Source of the DNA: an uncultured Oxalobacteraceae bacterium
GTDB lineage: Bacteria; Pseudomonadota; Gammaproteobacteria; Burkholderiales; Burkholderiaceae_D
Reading direction: 5' to 3'
DNA: 40,607 bases
Assembly: GCA_903893945.1 (NCBI GenBank)
Contig: CAITOF010000012.1
Span: 1-40,607, forward strand
Of the stretch, positions 27,204 through 36,641 are shown piece by piece. Under the pieces are notes generated by a model. It saw only the letters and a program-made list of their open reading frames with translations. It did no database searches and was not told where the DNA came from. A program made the position numbers and the translations under genes. Numbering within the stretch: position 1 is the stretch's first letter; each line of letters starts with the position of its first letter.

Positions 27204-28258
27204 TAAAACGTATATCCCACTTCAGGTGTTTTATCTTCCAGCTCGTCCAGCACCCGGAGCAGCGGTATCAAGGTGTTATAGCGTTGCGCCGTTTTACGGA
27301 CGTAGGACAGTACCAGTGGCAAATCTGCCAGGTAATTTTTTTTGCCGTCGCGGTAGGCCAGGCGACAGAAAATGCCCAGAATTTTCAGGTGCCGCTGCAA
27401 GCCCATGAATTCGAAGTCACGATAGAAACTGTCGATATCGGTGCTGACCGGCAGTCCGGCGTGGCGGGCGCGTTCCCAGTACCGGATCGCCCAGTCAAGA
27501 ACCTGCTCTTCATCCCATTCAATATACGCGTCCCGCAACAGCGACACAATATCGTAAGTGATCGGCCCATAGACGGCACCCTGAAAATCGAGAATACCCG
27601 GATTACCTTCTTTCATCACCATCAAATTGCGCGAGTGGTAGTCACGATGGACATAGACCGGGGGTTGCGCCATGGTGTTGGCCAGTATCTGTTCAAATAC
27701 CGTGTCGAGGCGGCTCTGTTGTGAGTCGGTTAATGCCAGTCCCAAATGCTTGTTGATATACCAATCCGGGAACAGTTGAAGTTCTTTCAACTGCATGTCG
27801 CGACTGTATTCGGGAAGAACACCCGGCTGACTGAATGATTGAATTTGTACTAAGCTGTCTATGGCGTCCATATAAAGTTTTTGTGCAGTATCCTGATTTA
27901 ACAGGTGTGAATACATCACAGTGCCCAGATCGCTCAGCAACAGCAGTCCCTGCTCGGTCTGGCTGGCCAGAATGACCGGCACCGTCACGCCGGTTTCAAC
28001 CAGCAGCCTGGCCACCTGGATAAACGGCACGACGTTTTCCTGCGGCGGTGGCGCATCCATCAGGATATACGTTTTACCTGCCGCATCATTAATTCGGAAA
28101 TAACGACGAAAACTGGCGTCATTGGACGCGGGGCGCAGTGTTGTAACCTGCAGCGAGAAGTCTGACAGGGTGGCCAGCCACTCAAGTAAAATTGCCAATC
28201 TGGAATCATTTTCCGGGGCAGCGGGATCGTAGGCAGGGCTATTTTCAGGAGAAGTCAT
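27203..28258 (-). CDS. amgK: N-acetylmuramate/N-acetylglucosamine kinase
   Basis: Aminoglycoside-phosphotransferase-fold sugar kinase that phosphorylates MurNAc at the anomeric position. 351 residues. Catalytic loop HRDYHSRNLMV near 220 and the metal Asp in ILDFQGAVYG near 240 are clear. ATG 28258 is used; the open frame reaches 28291 only through a TTG. With MurU it forms the cell-wall salvage branch that bypasses MurA, the fosfomycin target. Divergent from lptD. Confidence 0.92.
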   Translation of the reverse strand: MTSPENSPAYDPAAPENDSRLAILLEWLATLSDFSLQVTTLRPASNDASFRRYFRINDAAGKTYILMDAPPPQENVVPFIQVARLLVETGVTVPVILASQTEQGLLLLSDLGTVMYSHLLNQDTAQKLYMDAIDSLVQIQSFSQPGVLPEYSRDMQLKELQLFPDWYINKHLGLALTDSQQSRLDTVFEQILANTMAQPPVYVHRDYHSRNLMVMKEGNPGILDFQGAVYGPITYDIVSLLRDAYIEWDEEQVLDWAIRYWERARHAGLPVSTDIDSFYRDFEFMGLQRHLKILGIFCRLAYRDGKKNYLADLPLVLSYVRKTAQRYNTLIPLLRVLDELEDKTPEVGYTF

Positions 28259-28311
28259 AGTGCAATTTAGATAATTATGTTGAAGATGCAAGAAAAATCA
28301 CTCAGTTCCCC

Positions 28312-28317
28312 TATAAT
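28312..28317 (+). promoter_or_regulatory. Candidate -10 element of the lptD operon
   Basis: Perfect TATAAT 38 bases before the lptD ATG, flanked by GTTC (28305-28308) and GAAC (28321-28324), a small inverted repeat around the hexamer. No clear -35. Confidence 0.4.
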
Positions 28318-28355
28318 AGAGAACTTCATTTTTTAAAAAACAGCCTAGCGAAGAC

Positions 28356-31097
28356 ATGCTTCACTTACGTCAACCTCCATTATCTCATTTGTCGTCGTCC
28401 TTGCTTACTAAAATGAGTGTGGCTGTGCTGGCTACCCTGTCGGCACCGGTATCGATGTCGTTTGCGGCCGATAAAATAGCGTCAAATGCCGGTATTGTAA
28501 ATTACGCCAAGGCAAGTGTTACGCTTATTTCCACTGAAGCGTTCTTTCCGTTGACTGCGTCGCCGGAGGCCGAGGCGATCATGGCGATTTCAGGCGCCGT
28601 CAACCTGAATGCAGCCATGTCGCTGGAAAAAGCGGGCGTCGTCATTGCGACCAATCCGGAAGCGCAGAGTAATGCCGCCGTACAGATGGCCTCGACGGTA
28701 GTCTCCCAAATCACGGCAGGGACAGGGATAGTGCCGGCGGGCGACGTGAGTTCCCTGATGTCATCCTCCGTGGACGAGGTCGCTTCGTATACGGTCAGCG
28801 TGGTCGACTGGGCCATTGCAGGCGGGGCGACCGGTGCATTTGCGCCCGGCAACAACGATGAAACCACGATACGAGCCGAGCAGATGACCGGCCGACCCTC
28901 GCGGGTACTGAATTTTGATGGCCAGGTTGAATTTGTGCGTGGCCCGTCGACCATTGATGCCGAGACCGCCGAGTATCACGAAGTTGAAGATCTGGTGATG
29001 GCAAACCGCAATGTACAGATGTTTCGAAACCGGGACTGCTACACCGGCGACACGCTGGAGATGCAGATGGATACCAATGAAGGTTTCCTGACAAATCCCA
29101 CCTATAAACTCGAGAAGAACAATGCGCAGGGTTTTGCCACGCGCATGAATTTTATTGACAGCGACCGCTCTGAAGTTGAGCACGGGATCTATACCACCTG
29201 TGAAGGTGTCAAACCGGACTGGTACATGCGCGCCACGCAACTGAATCTGGATACCGGCCAGGATGAAGGGGTTGCTTACAACGGCGTTGTCTATTTCAAA
29301 GACGTCCCGATCCTGGCTGCACCGTGGATGTCATTTCCGATTTCAGATTCGCGCCGGTCCGGGATCCTGCCGCCTGAGTTTTATTCAACCTCAGCCGGCG
29401 GGGCCGAGATTGCCGTGCCCTATTATCTGGACATTGCCCCCAATCGCGACGCGACGATCATCCCGAAAATCATTGAACGGCGCGGCGAGCAGCTTGGCGG
29501 TGAATATCGTTATATCGAACCGGACTACTCAGGCCTGTTTCATGCAGAAATAAATCCGTCAGATCATGATGACGATGGCAAAACGCGTTACTCAATCAGT
29601 GAAATCCACAACGAAACCTTTTTCCCGGGTCTGGTCATGGGCATCAACTACAATCGCGCCTCGGATGACCAGTATGCGATTGATTATTCCCATTCGATCA
29701 CCGCGAGTTCGCAACATCTGCTGCCGCAGATCCTGAACCTGACGTATGCACCGTCACCGTTCTGGAATGTGGGTTTGAACATGACCAATTATCAGGTTTT
29801 GCAGGACGCAAACAATGATATTGTGAAGCCCTACGAGATCACGCCGCGGATATTTGTCAATGCGGCGAGAATTGATACGTACGGTTTTGACTGGTCGCTG
29901 TACACTGAATACACGAATTTCCTGAATTCAAATCCGGATACGGTGTACGGCGAAAGGTTTGTTGAACAGGCGCAGATTTCTTATCCTGTTACCGGCACGT
30001 TTTATTTCATCACGCCCAAACTCCTTTACCACTTCAGCGACTATAAACTGGTGCAGAACAACGCGATTTATGCGACCGATTTTACCATCGGACCCGGTGG
30101 TGCCTACACGGTACTCAACAGTGCACCGTATTCGATAGATCCATCGTTTGCCGTGCCCACCTTTTCGGTCGACAGTGGTTTATTTTTTGAGCGCGATACC
30201 AGTTTATTTGGCCGTGAAATAACCCAGACGCTGGAACCGCGGCTGTTTTACGTCAAGACGCCTTATCGATATCAGACCGACATTCCCATCTTTGATACCG
30301 GTTTGGCCGACATCAATTTCGCGCAGATTTTTAATGAAAACCGGTTTTCCGGACAAGACCGGGTGGGCGACGCCAACCAGCTGACCTCGGCACTGATTAC
30401 GCGCGCCATTGAAATGGACGGTCAGGAACGAATCCGTTTCGCCATAGCGCAACGACTCAGTTTTGAGCAACCCCTGGTGGTCGATTCCCCTATTTTTTAT
30501 TCGACCAACGTGGTCGGTAATACGACCACCTATACTGCCCACTCCAATCTGCCAAGCCGCTCCGATTTCATTTTTGCCGGGACAGGCAAACTGACCAATG
30601 ACATCACGCTCGATACCGGTTGGCAGTACAGTCAGAGTCTGGGCAGTACCCAGCAGTTAAGTTACGGATTTAAATGGCAGCCCGGACCGATGCAGGTCGT
30701 GAACGCCGAGTACCGTTATCAGCGTTTCAGCGAAGTCGACCCGGAAGGCATGAAACAGGTCGACGTATCGGCCCAGTGGCCATTGGCACCACGCTGGTAC
30801 GGTGTGGCACGATCCAATTTTTCCCTGCAGGATCATCGCATGCTGGACGGCCTCGCCGGCTTTGAGTACAAACAGGATTGCTGGATATTCCGTATGGTGG
30901 CACAACGGTATCTGGTGCCGTCCACGGTGGCCGGCGTGACATCAAGTTCAACGACGTCGCTGTTCTTCCAGTTGGAGTTGAACGGGCTATCAAAAATCGG
31001 TACCAATCCGCTGCAGACGATCAAGCGCAGTATTGCCGGCTACCAGCCGATTAATCAGCCAACCACGCAGGAAAGTTATCAACAAAGTAATTTTTAA
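28356..31097 (+). CDS. lptD: LPS-assembly outer-membrane protein LptD
   Basis: Outer-membrane beta-barrel that, with LptE, inserts lipopolysaccharide into the outer leaflet. 913 residues: signal peptide about 1-37; an unusual Ala/Ser/Val-rich segment about 38-160; the LptA-like jellyroll from about 168 (RAEQMTGRPSRVLNFDG); then the barrel, with the conserved PILAAPWMSFPISDSRRSG near 317-336 and GFEYKQDCWIF near 835. Only three cysteines are present (228, 282, 842); E. coli has four forming two interdomain disulfides. Followed by surA, pdxA and rsmA, the classic order. Confidence 0.96.
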   Translation: MLHLRQPPLSHLSSSLLTKMSVAVLATLSAPVSMSFAADKIASNAGIVNYAKASVTLISTEAFFPLTASPEAEAIMAISGAVNLNAAMSLEKAGVVIATNPEAQSNAAVQMASTVVSQITAGTGIVPAGDVSSLMSSSVDEVASYTVSVVDWAIAGGATGAFAPGNNDETTIRAEQMTGRPSRVLNFDGQVEFVRGPSTIDAETAEYHEVEDLVMANRNVQMFRNRDCYTGDTLEMQMDTNEGFLTNPTYKLEKNNAQGFATRMNFIDSDRSEVEHGIYTTCEGVKPDWYMRATQLNLDTGQDEGVAYNGVVYFKDVPILAAPWMSFPISDSRRSGILPPEFYSTSAGGAEIAVPYYLDIAPNRDATIIPKIIERRGEQLGGEYRYIEPDYSGLFHAEINPSDHDDDGKTRYSISEIHNETFFPGLVMGINYNRASDDQYAIDYSHSITASSQHLLPQILNLTYAPSPFWNVGLNMTNYQVLQDANNDIVKPYEITPRIFVNAARIDTYGFDWSLYTEYTNFLNSNPDTVYGERFVEQAQISYPVTGTFYFITPKLLYHFSDYKLVQNNAIYATDFTIGPGGAYTVLNSAPYSIDPSFAVPTFSVDSGLFFERDTSLFGREITQTLEPRLFYVKTPYRYQTDIPIFDTGLADINFAQIFNENRFSGQDRVGDANQLTSALITRAIEMDGQERIRFAIAQRLSFEQPLVVDSPIFYSTNVVGNTTTYTAHSNLPSRSDFIFAGTGKLTNDITLDTGWQYSQSLGSTQQLSYGFKWQPGPMQVVNAEYRYQRFSEVDPEGMKQVDVSAQWPLAPRWYGVARSNFSLQDHRMLDGLAGFEYKQDCWIFRMVAQRYLVPSTVAGVTSSSTTSLFFQLELNGLSKIGTNPLQTIKRSIAGYQPINQPTTQESYQQSNF

Positions 31098-31118
31098 ACC
31101 GGGCAAGCATGTAAATGT

Positions 31119-31130
31119 ACCTCGCGAGGT
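31119..31130. promoter_or_regulatory. Perfect 12-base palindrome upstream of the surA -10
   Basis: ACCTCGCGAGGT lies where the -35 of the surA promoter would be. It could be an operator for a dimeric regulator or a small terminator stem for lptD, although no T-run follows directly. Confidence 0.3.
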
Positions 31131-31138
31131 CACAATTT

Positions 31139-31147
31139 TGATATGAT
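31139..31147 (+). promoter_or_regulatory. Candidate extended -10 promoter of surA
   Basis: TGATATGAT (TG plus TATGAT), 50 bases before the surA ATG. It would let surA-pdxA-rsmA be expressed independently of lptD. Confidence 0.35.
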
Positions 31148-31196
31148 GGCTCACTTTTTTATTCCTGATTCGCCCCCTTTTACCAAAGCTTAGATT

Positions 31197-32549
31197 ATGA
31201 AACGCAACCTTTTAATTCCTGTAGCCCTGACCCTGCTGCTGACCGTTTTTCAGTCCACCGTGTTCGGGCAGGAAAAGCTCACCGCATCGATGACGACGCC
31301 GGCGAGTCAGTTACCGAGTGAGTCGGTCAACGGGATTGCGGTTGTCGTCAATGATGAGGTCATTACCCGGCTCGAGTTGCAGGACCGTACAAAAATGGTG
31401 GTGCAGCGTTTGAAAGCACAGGGCGTGCCCCTGCCGCCCCAATCGGAATTGCAGAAGCAGATTATTGAACGGATGATTGTTGAGAAAGCGCAGCTGCAAC
31501 TGGCGCATGACAATGGCATGCGGGTCGATGACGTGATGCTGGATCGGGCCATGCTGCGCATGGCTGAACAGAACAAAATGTCGTTGCAGAATTTCCGCAA
31601 CCAGGTCGAGAAAGAAGGCACCTCGTACGCGTTGTTCAGAGAAGGGGTTCGCGATGATATTTTATTGCAGCGGATCCGCGAGCGCGAAGTGGACAGCAAG
31701 GTACAGGTCTCTGAATCCGAAATTGACAATTATCTGGCCGCACAGCAGTCCGATAAACAGAAAAATGTCGAAGTCGAGTTATCGCACATACTGATCCGTA
31801 TCCCTGAAAACGCTTCACCGGAGGTGCTGACCAAATTGCGTGCCCGGGCAGACACGGCTTTGCAGCAAGTGAAGTCGGGTGGCGATTTCAGCCTGCTGGC
31901 AGCGACATTTTCAGATTCGGCTGAAGGCCTCAAAGGTGGATCATTGGGCTGGCGCGAGCTGGACCGCTACCCGCAGATTTTTATTGATGCGATTGCCGGC
32001 CTGAAAGAAGGTCAATCGACCGGGCTGATCAAAAGTGCAAATGGTTTTCATATTCTGAAACTGACCGGACGGCGCATCGCTGAACAGAATGCCGGCGGCA
32101 TACCGCAAGCGCATGTGCGTCATATCCTGATCAAGATATCGCCGACAGTGACCCAGGAACAGGCCACCCACAAACTGGCTGAATTCAAACAGCGGATTGA
32201 GAATGGCGGTGCCCGATTTGAAGATCTGGCGCAGCAATTTTCAAATGACTCGTCGGCTACCAAAGGCGGTGACCTGGGCTGGCTCTATGTCGGAGACCTG
32301 CCCGAATTTGACAGTGTGATCAGTCCGCTGAAAGACGGCGAAATCAGTGAACCGTTCCGTTCGGCAGACGGCATGCACATCATTCAGCTACTGGGTCGTA
32401 AAAACGATGAAGTCTCCAAGGAGCGTCAGCGTCTGTTAGCCCGACAGGCCATACACGCCCAGAAGCTGGACGAGGCCACTCTGGACTGGGTACGTCAGTT
32501 GCGTGACCGCGCATACGTGGAAATTCGTGCCGACGACAAGAACAGTTAA
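31197..32549 (+). CDS. surA: Periplasmic chaperone / peptidyl-prolyl isomerase SurA
   Basis: Escorts unfolded outer-membrane proteins, LptD among them, to the BAM machine. 450 residues: signal peptide about 1-24, N-terminal chaperone domain from GIAVVVNDEVITRLEL, and two parvulin domains (about 190-295 starting ELSHILIRIPENAS, and about 300-405 starting AHVRHILIKISP), each with a GGDLGW or GGSLGW-type motif. A C-terminal helix packs back on the N-domain. 99 bases after lptD; pdxA follows after 18 bases. Confidence 0.97.
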   Translation: MKRNLLIPVALTLLLTVFQSTVFGQEKLTASMTTPASQLPSESVNGIAVVVNDEVITRLELQDRTKMVVQRLKAQGVPLPPQSELQKQIIERMIVEKAQLQLAHDNGMRVDDVMLDRAMLRMAEQNKMSLQNFRNQVEKEGTSYALFREGVRDDILLQRIREREVDSKVQVSESEIDNYLAAQQSDKQKNVEVELSHILIRIPENASPEVLTKLRARADTALQQVKSGGDFSLLAATFSDSAEGLKGGSLGWRELDRYPQIFIDAIAGLKEGQSTGLIKSANGFHILKLTGRRIAEQNAGGIPQAHVRHILIKISPTVTQEQATHKLAEFKQRIENGGARFEDLAQQFSNDSSATKGGDLGWLYVGDLPEFDSVISPLKDGEISEPFRSADGMHIIQLLGRKNDEVSKERQRLLARQAIHAQKLDEATLDWVRQLRDRAYVEIRADDKNS

Positions 32550-32567
32550 ACCCGAATTTCAGCGATC

Positions 32568-33644
32568 ATGAAAAAACAGGTGCTGGCCATTACTGTAGGT
32601 GAACCGGCTGGCATCGGCCCTGAAATAGCAATCCGGGCTGCCTGGCTCCATAGAGCGGTATGCCAGTGTGTGCTGGTCGGTGATATTGAATTTCTGCGCA
32701 GCCTGGCGTTGCACATCGATCCTGCCATTCAGCTGCAGCGGATTGATCAGTCCGATCAGATTGCCGGCACGCCCCTGCTTACGGAAACAAGTCTGCTGGT
32801 GTTGCACCGTCCTTTAAGCTGTGCGGTGCAGCCGGGGCAGTGCGATGCCAGAAACGGGCTGGCGGTGCTGGCGACGCTGGATGCGGCGATTGAGGGCGCC
32901 CTGCAAGGCCACATGGACGCCATCGTCACGGCGCCCCTGCAGAAATCAACCATCAACCAGGCTGGGGTTGCTTTTTCCGGGCACACCGAATATCTGGCGC
33001 AGAAAACGCACACCGATAAAGTGGTGATGATGCTGGCCAGTGCAGGCCCCGGTCCCGGCGGCAGTTCAACCAGCGCCCTGCGTCCGCTGCGCGTGGCGCT
33101 GGCCACAACCCATTTACCGTTGCGCGACGTGGCTGATGCCCTCAGCGTCAGCGAATTGAACCAGATTATCCATATCCTCCACACCGACCTGCAAGTCAAG
33201 TTCGGGATTGCGCGCCCGGTTATTCTGGTGGCCGGTCTGAATCCGCATGCCGGTGAGAACGGCTATCTGGGACGCGAAGACATCGACATCATTGCGCCGG
33301 CAATCAACACGGCGCAATCGCTGCAGATGGATGTGCGCGGACCGTATCCGGCCGACACCCTGTTTCAACCCAAATACCTCGCGCAGGCCGATTGTGTACT
33401 GGCTATGTACCACGATCAGGGCCTGCCGGTATTGAAGTACGCCAGTTTTGGCAGGGGTGTCAATATTACGCTGGGCCTGCCTATCATCAGGACCTCGGTG
33501 GACCACGGCACAGCGCTGGATATCGCCGCACAAGGCCTCGGTCATGCCGATACCGGCAGCATGCAGGAAGCGCTTCAGGCAGCGCTTGCGATGGCAGAGG
33601 CGCGCCAGTCTGCTCCGCAACAAACCAGGACAACCTCACCATGA
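32568..33644 (+). CDS. pdxA: 4-hydroxythreonine-4-phosphate dehydrogenase
   Basis: NAD- and metal-dependent step of vitamin B6 synthesis. 358 residues. It begins with [12 protein letters not shown] (7-18 region). Metal-site histidines are in FSGHTEYLA near 145, LNPHAGENG near 224 and [13 protein letters not shown] near 280. A Gly/Ser-rich insertion ([12 protein letters not shown], about 163-174) sits before the conserved [14 protein letters not shown]. Its stop overlaps the rsmA ATG (ATGA, 33641-33644). Confidence 0.96.
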   Translation: MKKQVLAITVGEPAGIGPEIAIRAAWLHRAVCQCVLVGDIEFLRSLALHIDPAIQLQRIDQSDQIAGTPLLTETSLLVLHRPLSCAVQPGQCDARNGLAVLATLDAAIEGALQGHMDAIVTAPLQKSTINQAGVAFSGHTEYLAQKTHTDKVVMMLASAGPGPGGSSTSALRPLRVALATTHLPLRDVADALSVSELNQIIHILHTDLQVKFGIARPVILVAGLNPHAGENGYLGREDIDIIAPAINTAQSLQMDVRGPYPADTLFQPKYLAQADCVLAMYHDQGLPVLKYASFGRGVNITLGLPIIRTSVDHGTALDIAAQGLGHADTGSMQEALQAALAMAEARQSAPQQTRTTSP

Positions 33645-34426
33645 AACACATTGCGCGGAAACGGTTTGGCCAGAATTTTCTTACCGATCACAGTGTGCTG
33701 GACCGCATTATCAGCGTGATACAACCCGAACCGACGGACAGCATGGTTGAAATCGGCCCGGGTCTGGCCGCGATGACACGCCTGTTGCTGCAGGGCGTTA
33801 ACCGTCTGCATGTGGTGGAGCTGGATCGTGATCTGGTTGCGCGTCTGAAAAAAGAATTTGATCCGGCGCACCTTGAGGTCCATTCGGCCGATGCACTGAA
33901 ATTCGACTTTGGCCAGATTCCAGTCGCCGCCGGCCAGAAATTACGCATCGTCGGCAATTTGCCCTACAACATTTCCAGTCCGCTGCTATTTCATCTGGCC
34001 GATATCGCGACCCGGGTTCAGGACCAGCATTTCATGCTGCAGAAGGAAGTGGTGGAACGGATGGTGGCCGAGCCCGGCAGCAAGGCGTTCGGTCGCCTGT
34101 CGGTCATGCTGCAATGGCGTTACCATATGGACCTGATGTTCATCGTTCCGCCCAGCGCATTTGATCCGCCACCGAGAGTGGATTCGGCAATAGTGCGCAT
34201 GATTCCAAAATCCGAGCCGCTGAAATGTGACCAGAAAAAACTCGAAGCCACGGTCACCAAGGCATTTTCGCAGCGCCGCAAGGTGATTCGGAATTGCGTG
34301 CTTGGCATGTACACGGAAGAGCAACTGGTTCAGGCCGGGATAGACCCGACCTTGCGTCCGGAAGCCGTCGGGCTGGAGCAGTATGTGGCGCTGGCGAATC
34401 TGGAACCGGTTAAAACTGCGGCATAG
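33641..34426 (+). CDS. rsmA: 16S rRNA dimethyladenosine transferase (KsgA)
   Basis: Dimethylates two adjacent adenosines in the 3' hairpin of 16S rRNA using SAM, a late check in 30S assembly. 261 residues. RKRFGQNFL at the N-terminus, SAM motif [11 protein letters not shown] near 36 (usually GPGLGALT), acidic VVELDRDL near 60 and the catalytic NLPYNISSP near 106. Start ATG 33641 by family N-terminus and by the ATGA overlap with pdxA. The 3' end runs 17 bases past the stop of the convergent metallopeptidase gene. Confidence 0.97.
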   Translation: MKHIARKRFGQNFLTDHSVLDRIISVIQPEPTDSMVEIGPGLAAMTRLLLQGVNRLHVVELDRDLVARLKKEFDPAHLEVHSADALKFDFGQIPVAAGQKLRIVGNLPYNISSPLLFHLADIATRVQDQHFMLQKEVVERMVAEPGSKAFGRLSVMLQWRYHMDLMFIVPPSAFDPPPRVDSAIVRMIPKSEPLKCDQKKLEATVTKAFSQRRKVIRNCVLGMYTEEQLVQAGIDPTLRPEAVGLEQYVALANLEPVKTAA

Positions 34427-35264
34427 CTTTGAGCGCCAGACTTTTCAATTCGTCACGGGCAGCGACATAATCCGGGAATACCTGCTCCACCCGGGCCCAG
34501 AAGCGCGGGCTGTGGTTCATTTCATGCAGATGCGCCAGTTCATGGGCAATCACATAATCGATCAGGTGCGGCGCAAAGTGGATCAGACGCCAGTTCAGCC
34601 AGATTTTTCCAAACTCGTTGCATGAACCCCAGCGCGTGGTGGCGCTGCTTAACGTCATGGACTGATACTGTACACCCAGGCGTGCCGCATACACCTGCAA
34701 CCGTTCACTGAAATGTTTGCGGGCCTGGTTCATCAGCCAGGCCAGCAAATGTTTTTTGCATAAATCAGGGCTGGCATCCGAGGGCAGGTTTAACCTGATG
34801 ATGCCGGTCGTGACATCGAAGGCGGTCGGTGCGCCATACTCAACCTGCAAGGTTGCGATATGTCCCAGAAAAGGCAACTGCGCGCCGGTGGTCCAGATCA
34901 CCGGCGCCGCAACCGTTGGCGCAGGACGGTCACGCTGTTCCTGCAGGTTTTTCAGTATCCATTTCTGTTTGCTGACGATGCTGGAATTGATTTCTGCCAG
35001 ACTCACCCAGCGTGGTGCCGTGATTTTCAGGCCGGTGTCGGTAATCTGGAAACCGATCGTGCGGCGTTTGGAACGTTGCAGCTGATAGGGCACATAATGC
35101 TGACCCAGTTGAACGCCATGCGGGTGTTGCGCCAGCACTTTGGGCAATTCGGTTTTTGGCGCCAGATCGATGAGTGTGCCAGCCACCGTATCGAACAGGT
35201 CATACTGGACATAGTTCGACAGTGTTCTGAAAAAGGAAGGTGATTTATCGCCAGCCATAGCCAC
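34410..35264 (-). CDS. YgjP-like (SprT/DUF45) zinc metallopeptidase
   Basis: 284 residues with a C-terminal YgjP-type metallopeptidase domain. The zinc motif is HELAH near 225, followed by the third ligand in NHSPRFW. Upstream is [19 protein letters not shown], also family-typical. The role is unproven; relatives are predicted intracellular proteases. Last gene of the glyQ-glyS-gmhB-plsC run, 15 bases after plsC. Confidence 0.9.
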   Translation of the reverse strand: MAMAGDKSPSFFRTLSNYVQYDLFDTVAGTLIDLAPKTELPKVLAQHPHGVQLGQHYVPYQLQRSKRRTIGFQITDTGLKITAPRWVSLAEINSSIVSKQKWILKNLQEQRDRPAPTVAAPVIWTTGAQLPFLGHIATLQVEYGAPTAFDVTTGIIRLNLPSDASPDLCKKHLLAWLMNQARKHFSERLQVYAARLGVQYQSMTLSSATTRWGSCNEFGKIWLNWRLIHFAPHLIDYVIAHELAHLHEMNHSPRFWARVEQVFPDYVAARDELKSLALKAMPQF

Positions 35265-35279
35265 TCATTCAACGTTGAT

Positions 35280-36020
35280 TCACTGCTCGTTCAGATAATT
35301 CTGCGGTGACAGCACGCGCATTTCCGATTCAATCCAGCTCTCCACGTCCCGGATCAGTTCGACCGCATCCTTGCCCTGAACCGAGATCGGTTTGCCTATG
35401 GAAACGGTAATCAGTCCGGGCTGCTTAATAAAGGAATTCTTTGGCCAGCAGTCACCCGAATTCATGGCCACCGGTACGATAGTCGTCTGTGTTTCGACCG
35501 CCAGGCGTGCGCCACCGCCCTTGTAATACCCCTTCTGTCCGACCGGAATCCGGGTTCCCTCCGGAAACATGATGATCCATTGACCGTTGGCGAGGCGCTT
35601 TTTTCCATGCACAACCACGTGGGCAAACGCATCCTTGCCTTTGCTGCGGTCAATCGGGATCATGCGCAGCAACGCCAGGCCCCAGCCAAAAAACGGAATG
35701 TAGAGCAATTCTTTTTTAAAAACAAACACCAGCGGGCGCGGCATATAGGTCAAATAGAATATCGTCTCCCACGCGGACTGATGCTTGGACAATAAAATCA
35801 CCGGCTCGTCCGGCAGATTTTCCGCGCCAATCACACGGTAATTGATGCCGCACAGAACTTTTCCCAGCCAGATGACAATAACGTTCCAGCGCGCCGTCAC
35901 CCAGTAGCGTTTATTGTAGGGCAGGGGCGCGGCGAGCATGCAGACAAAAGCCCACACCACGGTCAGCAAGGTCACCAGGATGGCAAAGACAAATGAGCGC
36001 AGAAACAGGATTAAACGCAT
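35280..36020 (-). CDS. plsC: 1-acyl-sn-glycerol-3-phosphate acyltransferase
   Basis: Membrane acyltransferase turning lysophosphatidic acid into phosphatidic acid. 246 residues: N-terminal membrane segment (about 5-32), catalytic block KHQSAWE near 73, and the substrate motif FPEGTRIPVG near 148. The catalytic motif is H-x4-E rather than the textbook H-x4-D. Lies 43 bases after gmhB. Confidence 0.93.
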   Translation of the reverse strand: MRLILFLRSFVFAILVTLLTVVWAFVCMLAAPLPYNKRYWVTARWNVIVIWLGKVLCGINYRVIGAENLPDEPVILLSKHQSAWETIFYLTYMPRPLVFVFKKELLYIPFFGWGLALLRMIPIDRSKGKDAFAHVVVHGKKRLANGQWIIMFPEGTRIPVGQKGYYKGGGARLAVETQTTIVPVAMNSGDCWPKNSFIKQPGLITVSIGKPISVQGKDAVELIRDVESWIESEMRVLSPQNYLNEQ

Positions 36021-36063
36021 TACTACTCCAGAATTGAACCGGGAACTTCAGGGGCACAAACAA

Positions 36064-36624
36064 TCACTCCTGATCCTCACTTAACAGCTGATTAACCATC
36101 GTCGCCAGATTTTCGTGCACCACCGAACCGGGCGGCAGACCACCGGCGTTGACCGTGGATTGTCCTTTGCCGGTCAGCACCAGATGCGGGGTGCAGCCAA
36201 CAATAAAGCCAGCCTGCAGGTCGCGTAACGAATCCCCGACCACCGGCACATCGCTCAAGTCGATGTCATAGCGCTTGGCAATTTCCCGTATCATACCCGG
36301 TTTGGGTTTGCGGCAGTCACAATTGAAGTCTGCGGCATGCGGGCAGAAAAAAACCGCATCGATGGTGGCACCCACATGTTGTGCGGCAGTGTGCATTTTC
36401 TGATGGATGGCATTTAACGTTTCCATGTCAAACAGTTTTCTGGAAATACCGGACTGATTGGTGGCCACGACGACGGTGTAGCCGGCCTGGTTCAGTTGTG
36501 CGATCGCTTCCAGCGATCCATCGATGGGTATCCACTCGTCCGGTGTTTTGATGAACTCCGCCGAGTCATGGTTGATAACGCCGTCGCGATCCAGAATAAT
36601 CAGTTTGGTATGGGCCATAGTCAT
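36064..36624 (-). CDS. gmhB: D-glycero-beta-D-manno-heptose-1,7-bisphosphate 7-phosphatase
   Basis: HAD phosphatase in synthesis of ADP-heptose for the LPS inner core. 186 residues. Nucleophile and acid/base Asp are in LDRDGVIN near 10-17. The structural zinc loop CPHAADFNCDCRKPKPG near 94 separates GmhB from other HAD phosphatases such as MupP. VVGDSLRDLQAG is near 131. ATG 36618 (two codons later) has a better-placed GGA and could be the true start. 17 bases after glyS. Confidence 0.95.
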   Translation of the reverse strand: MTMAHTKLIILDRDGVINHDSAEFIKTPDEWIPIDGSLEAIAQLNQAGYTVVVATNQSGISRKLFDMETLNAIHQKMHTAAQHVGATIDAVFFCPHAADFNCDCRKPKPGMIREIAKRYDIDLSDVPVVGDSLRDLQAGFIVGCTPHLVLTGKGQSTVNAGGLPPGSVVHENLATMVNQLLSEDQE

Positions 36625-36641
36625 CCAGTTTTCATGTCAGA

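Noticed and set aside
36064..36624. This HAD phosphatase as MupP, the missing step of the MurNAc salvage route
   Set aside because: It has the Cys/His zinc loop of GmhB and lies in an LPS/lipid operon, so GmhB is the better call.
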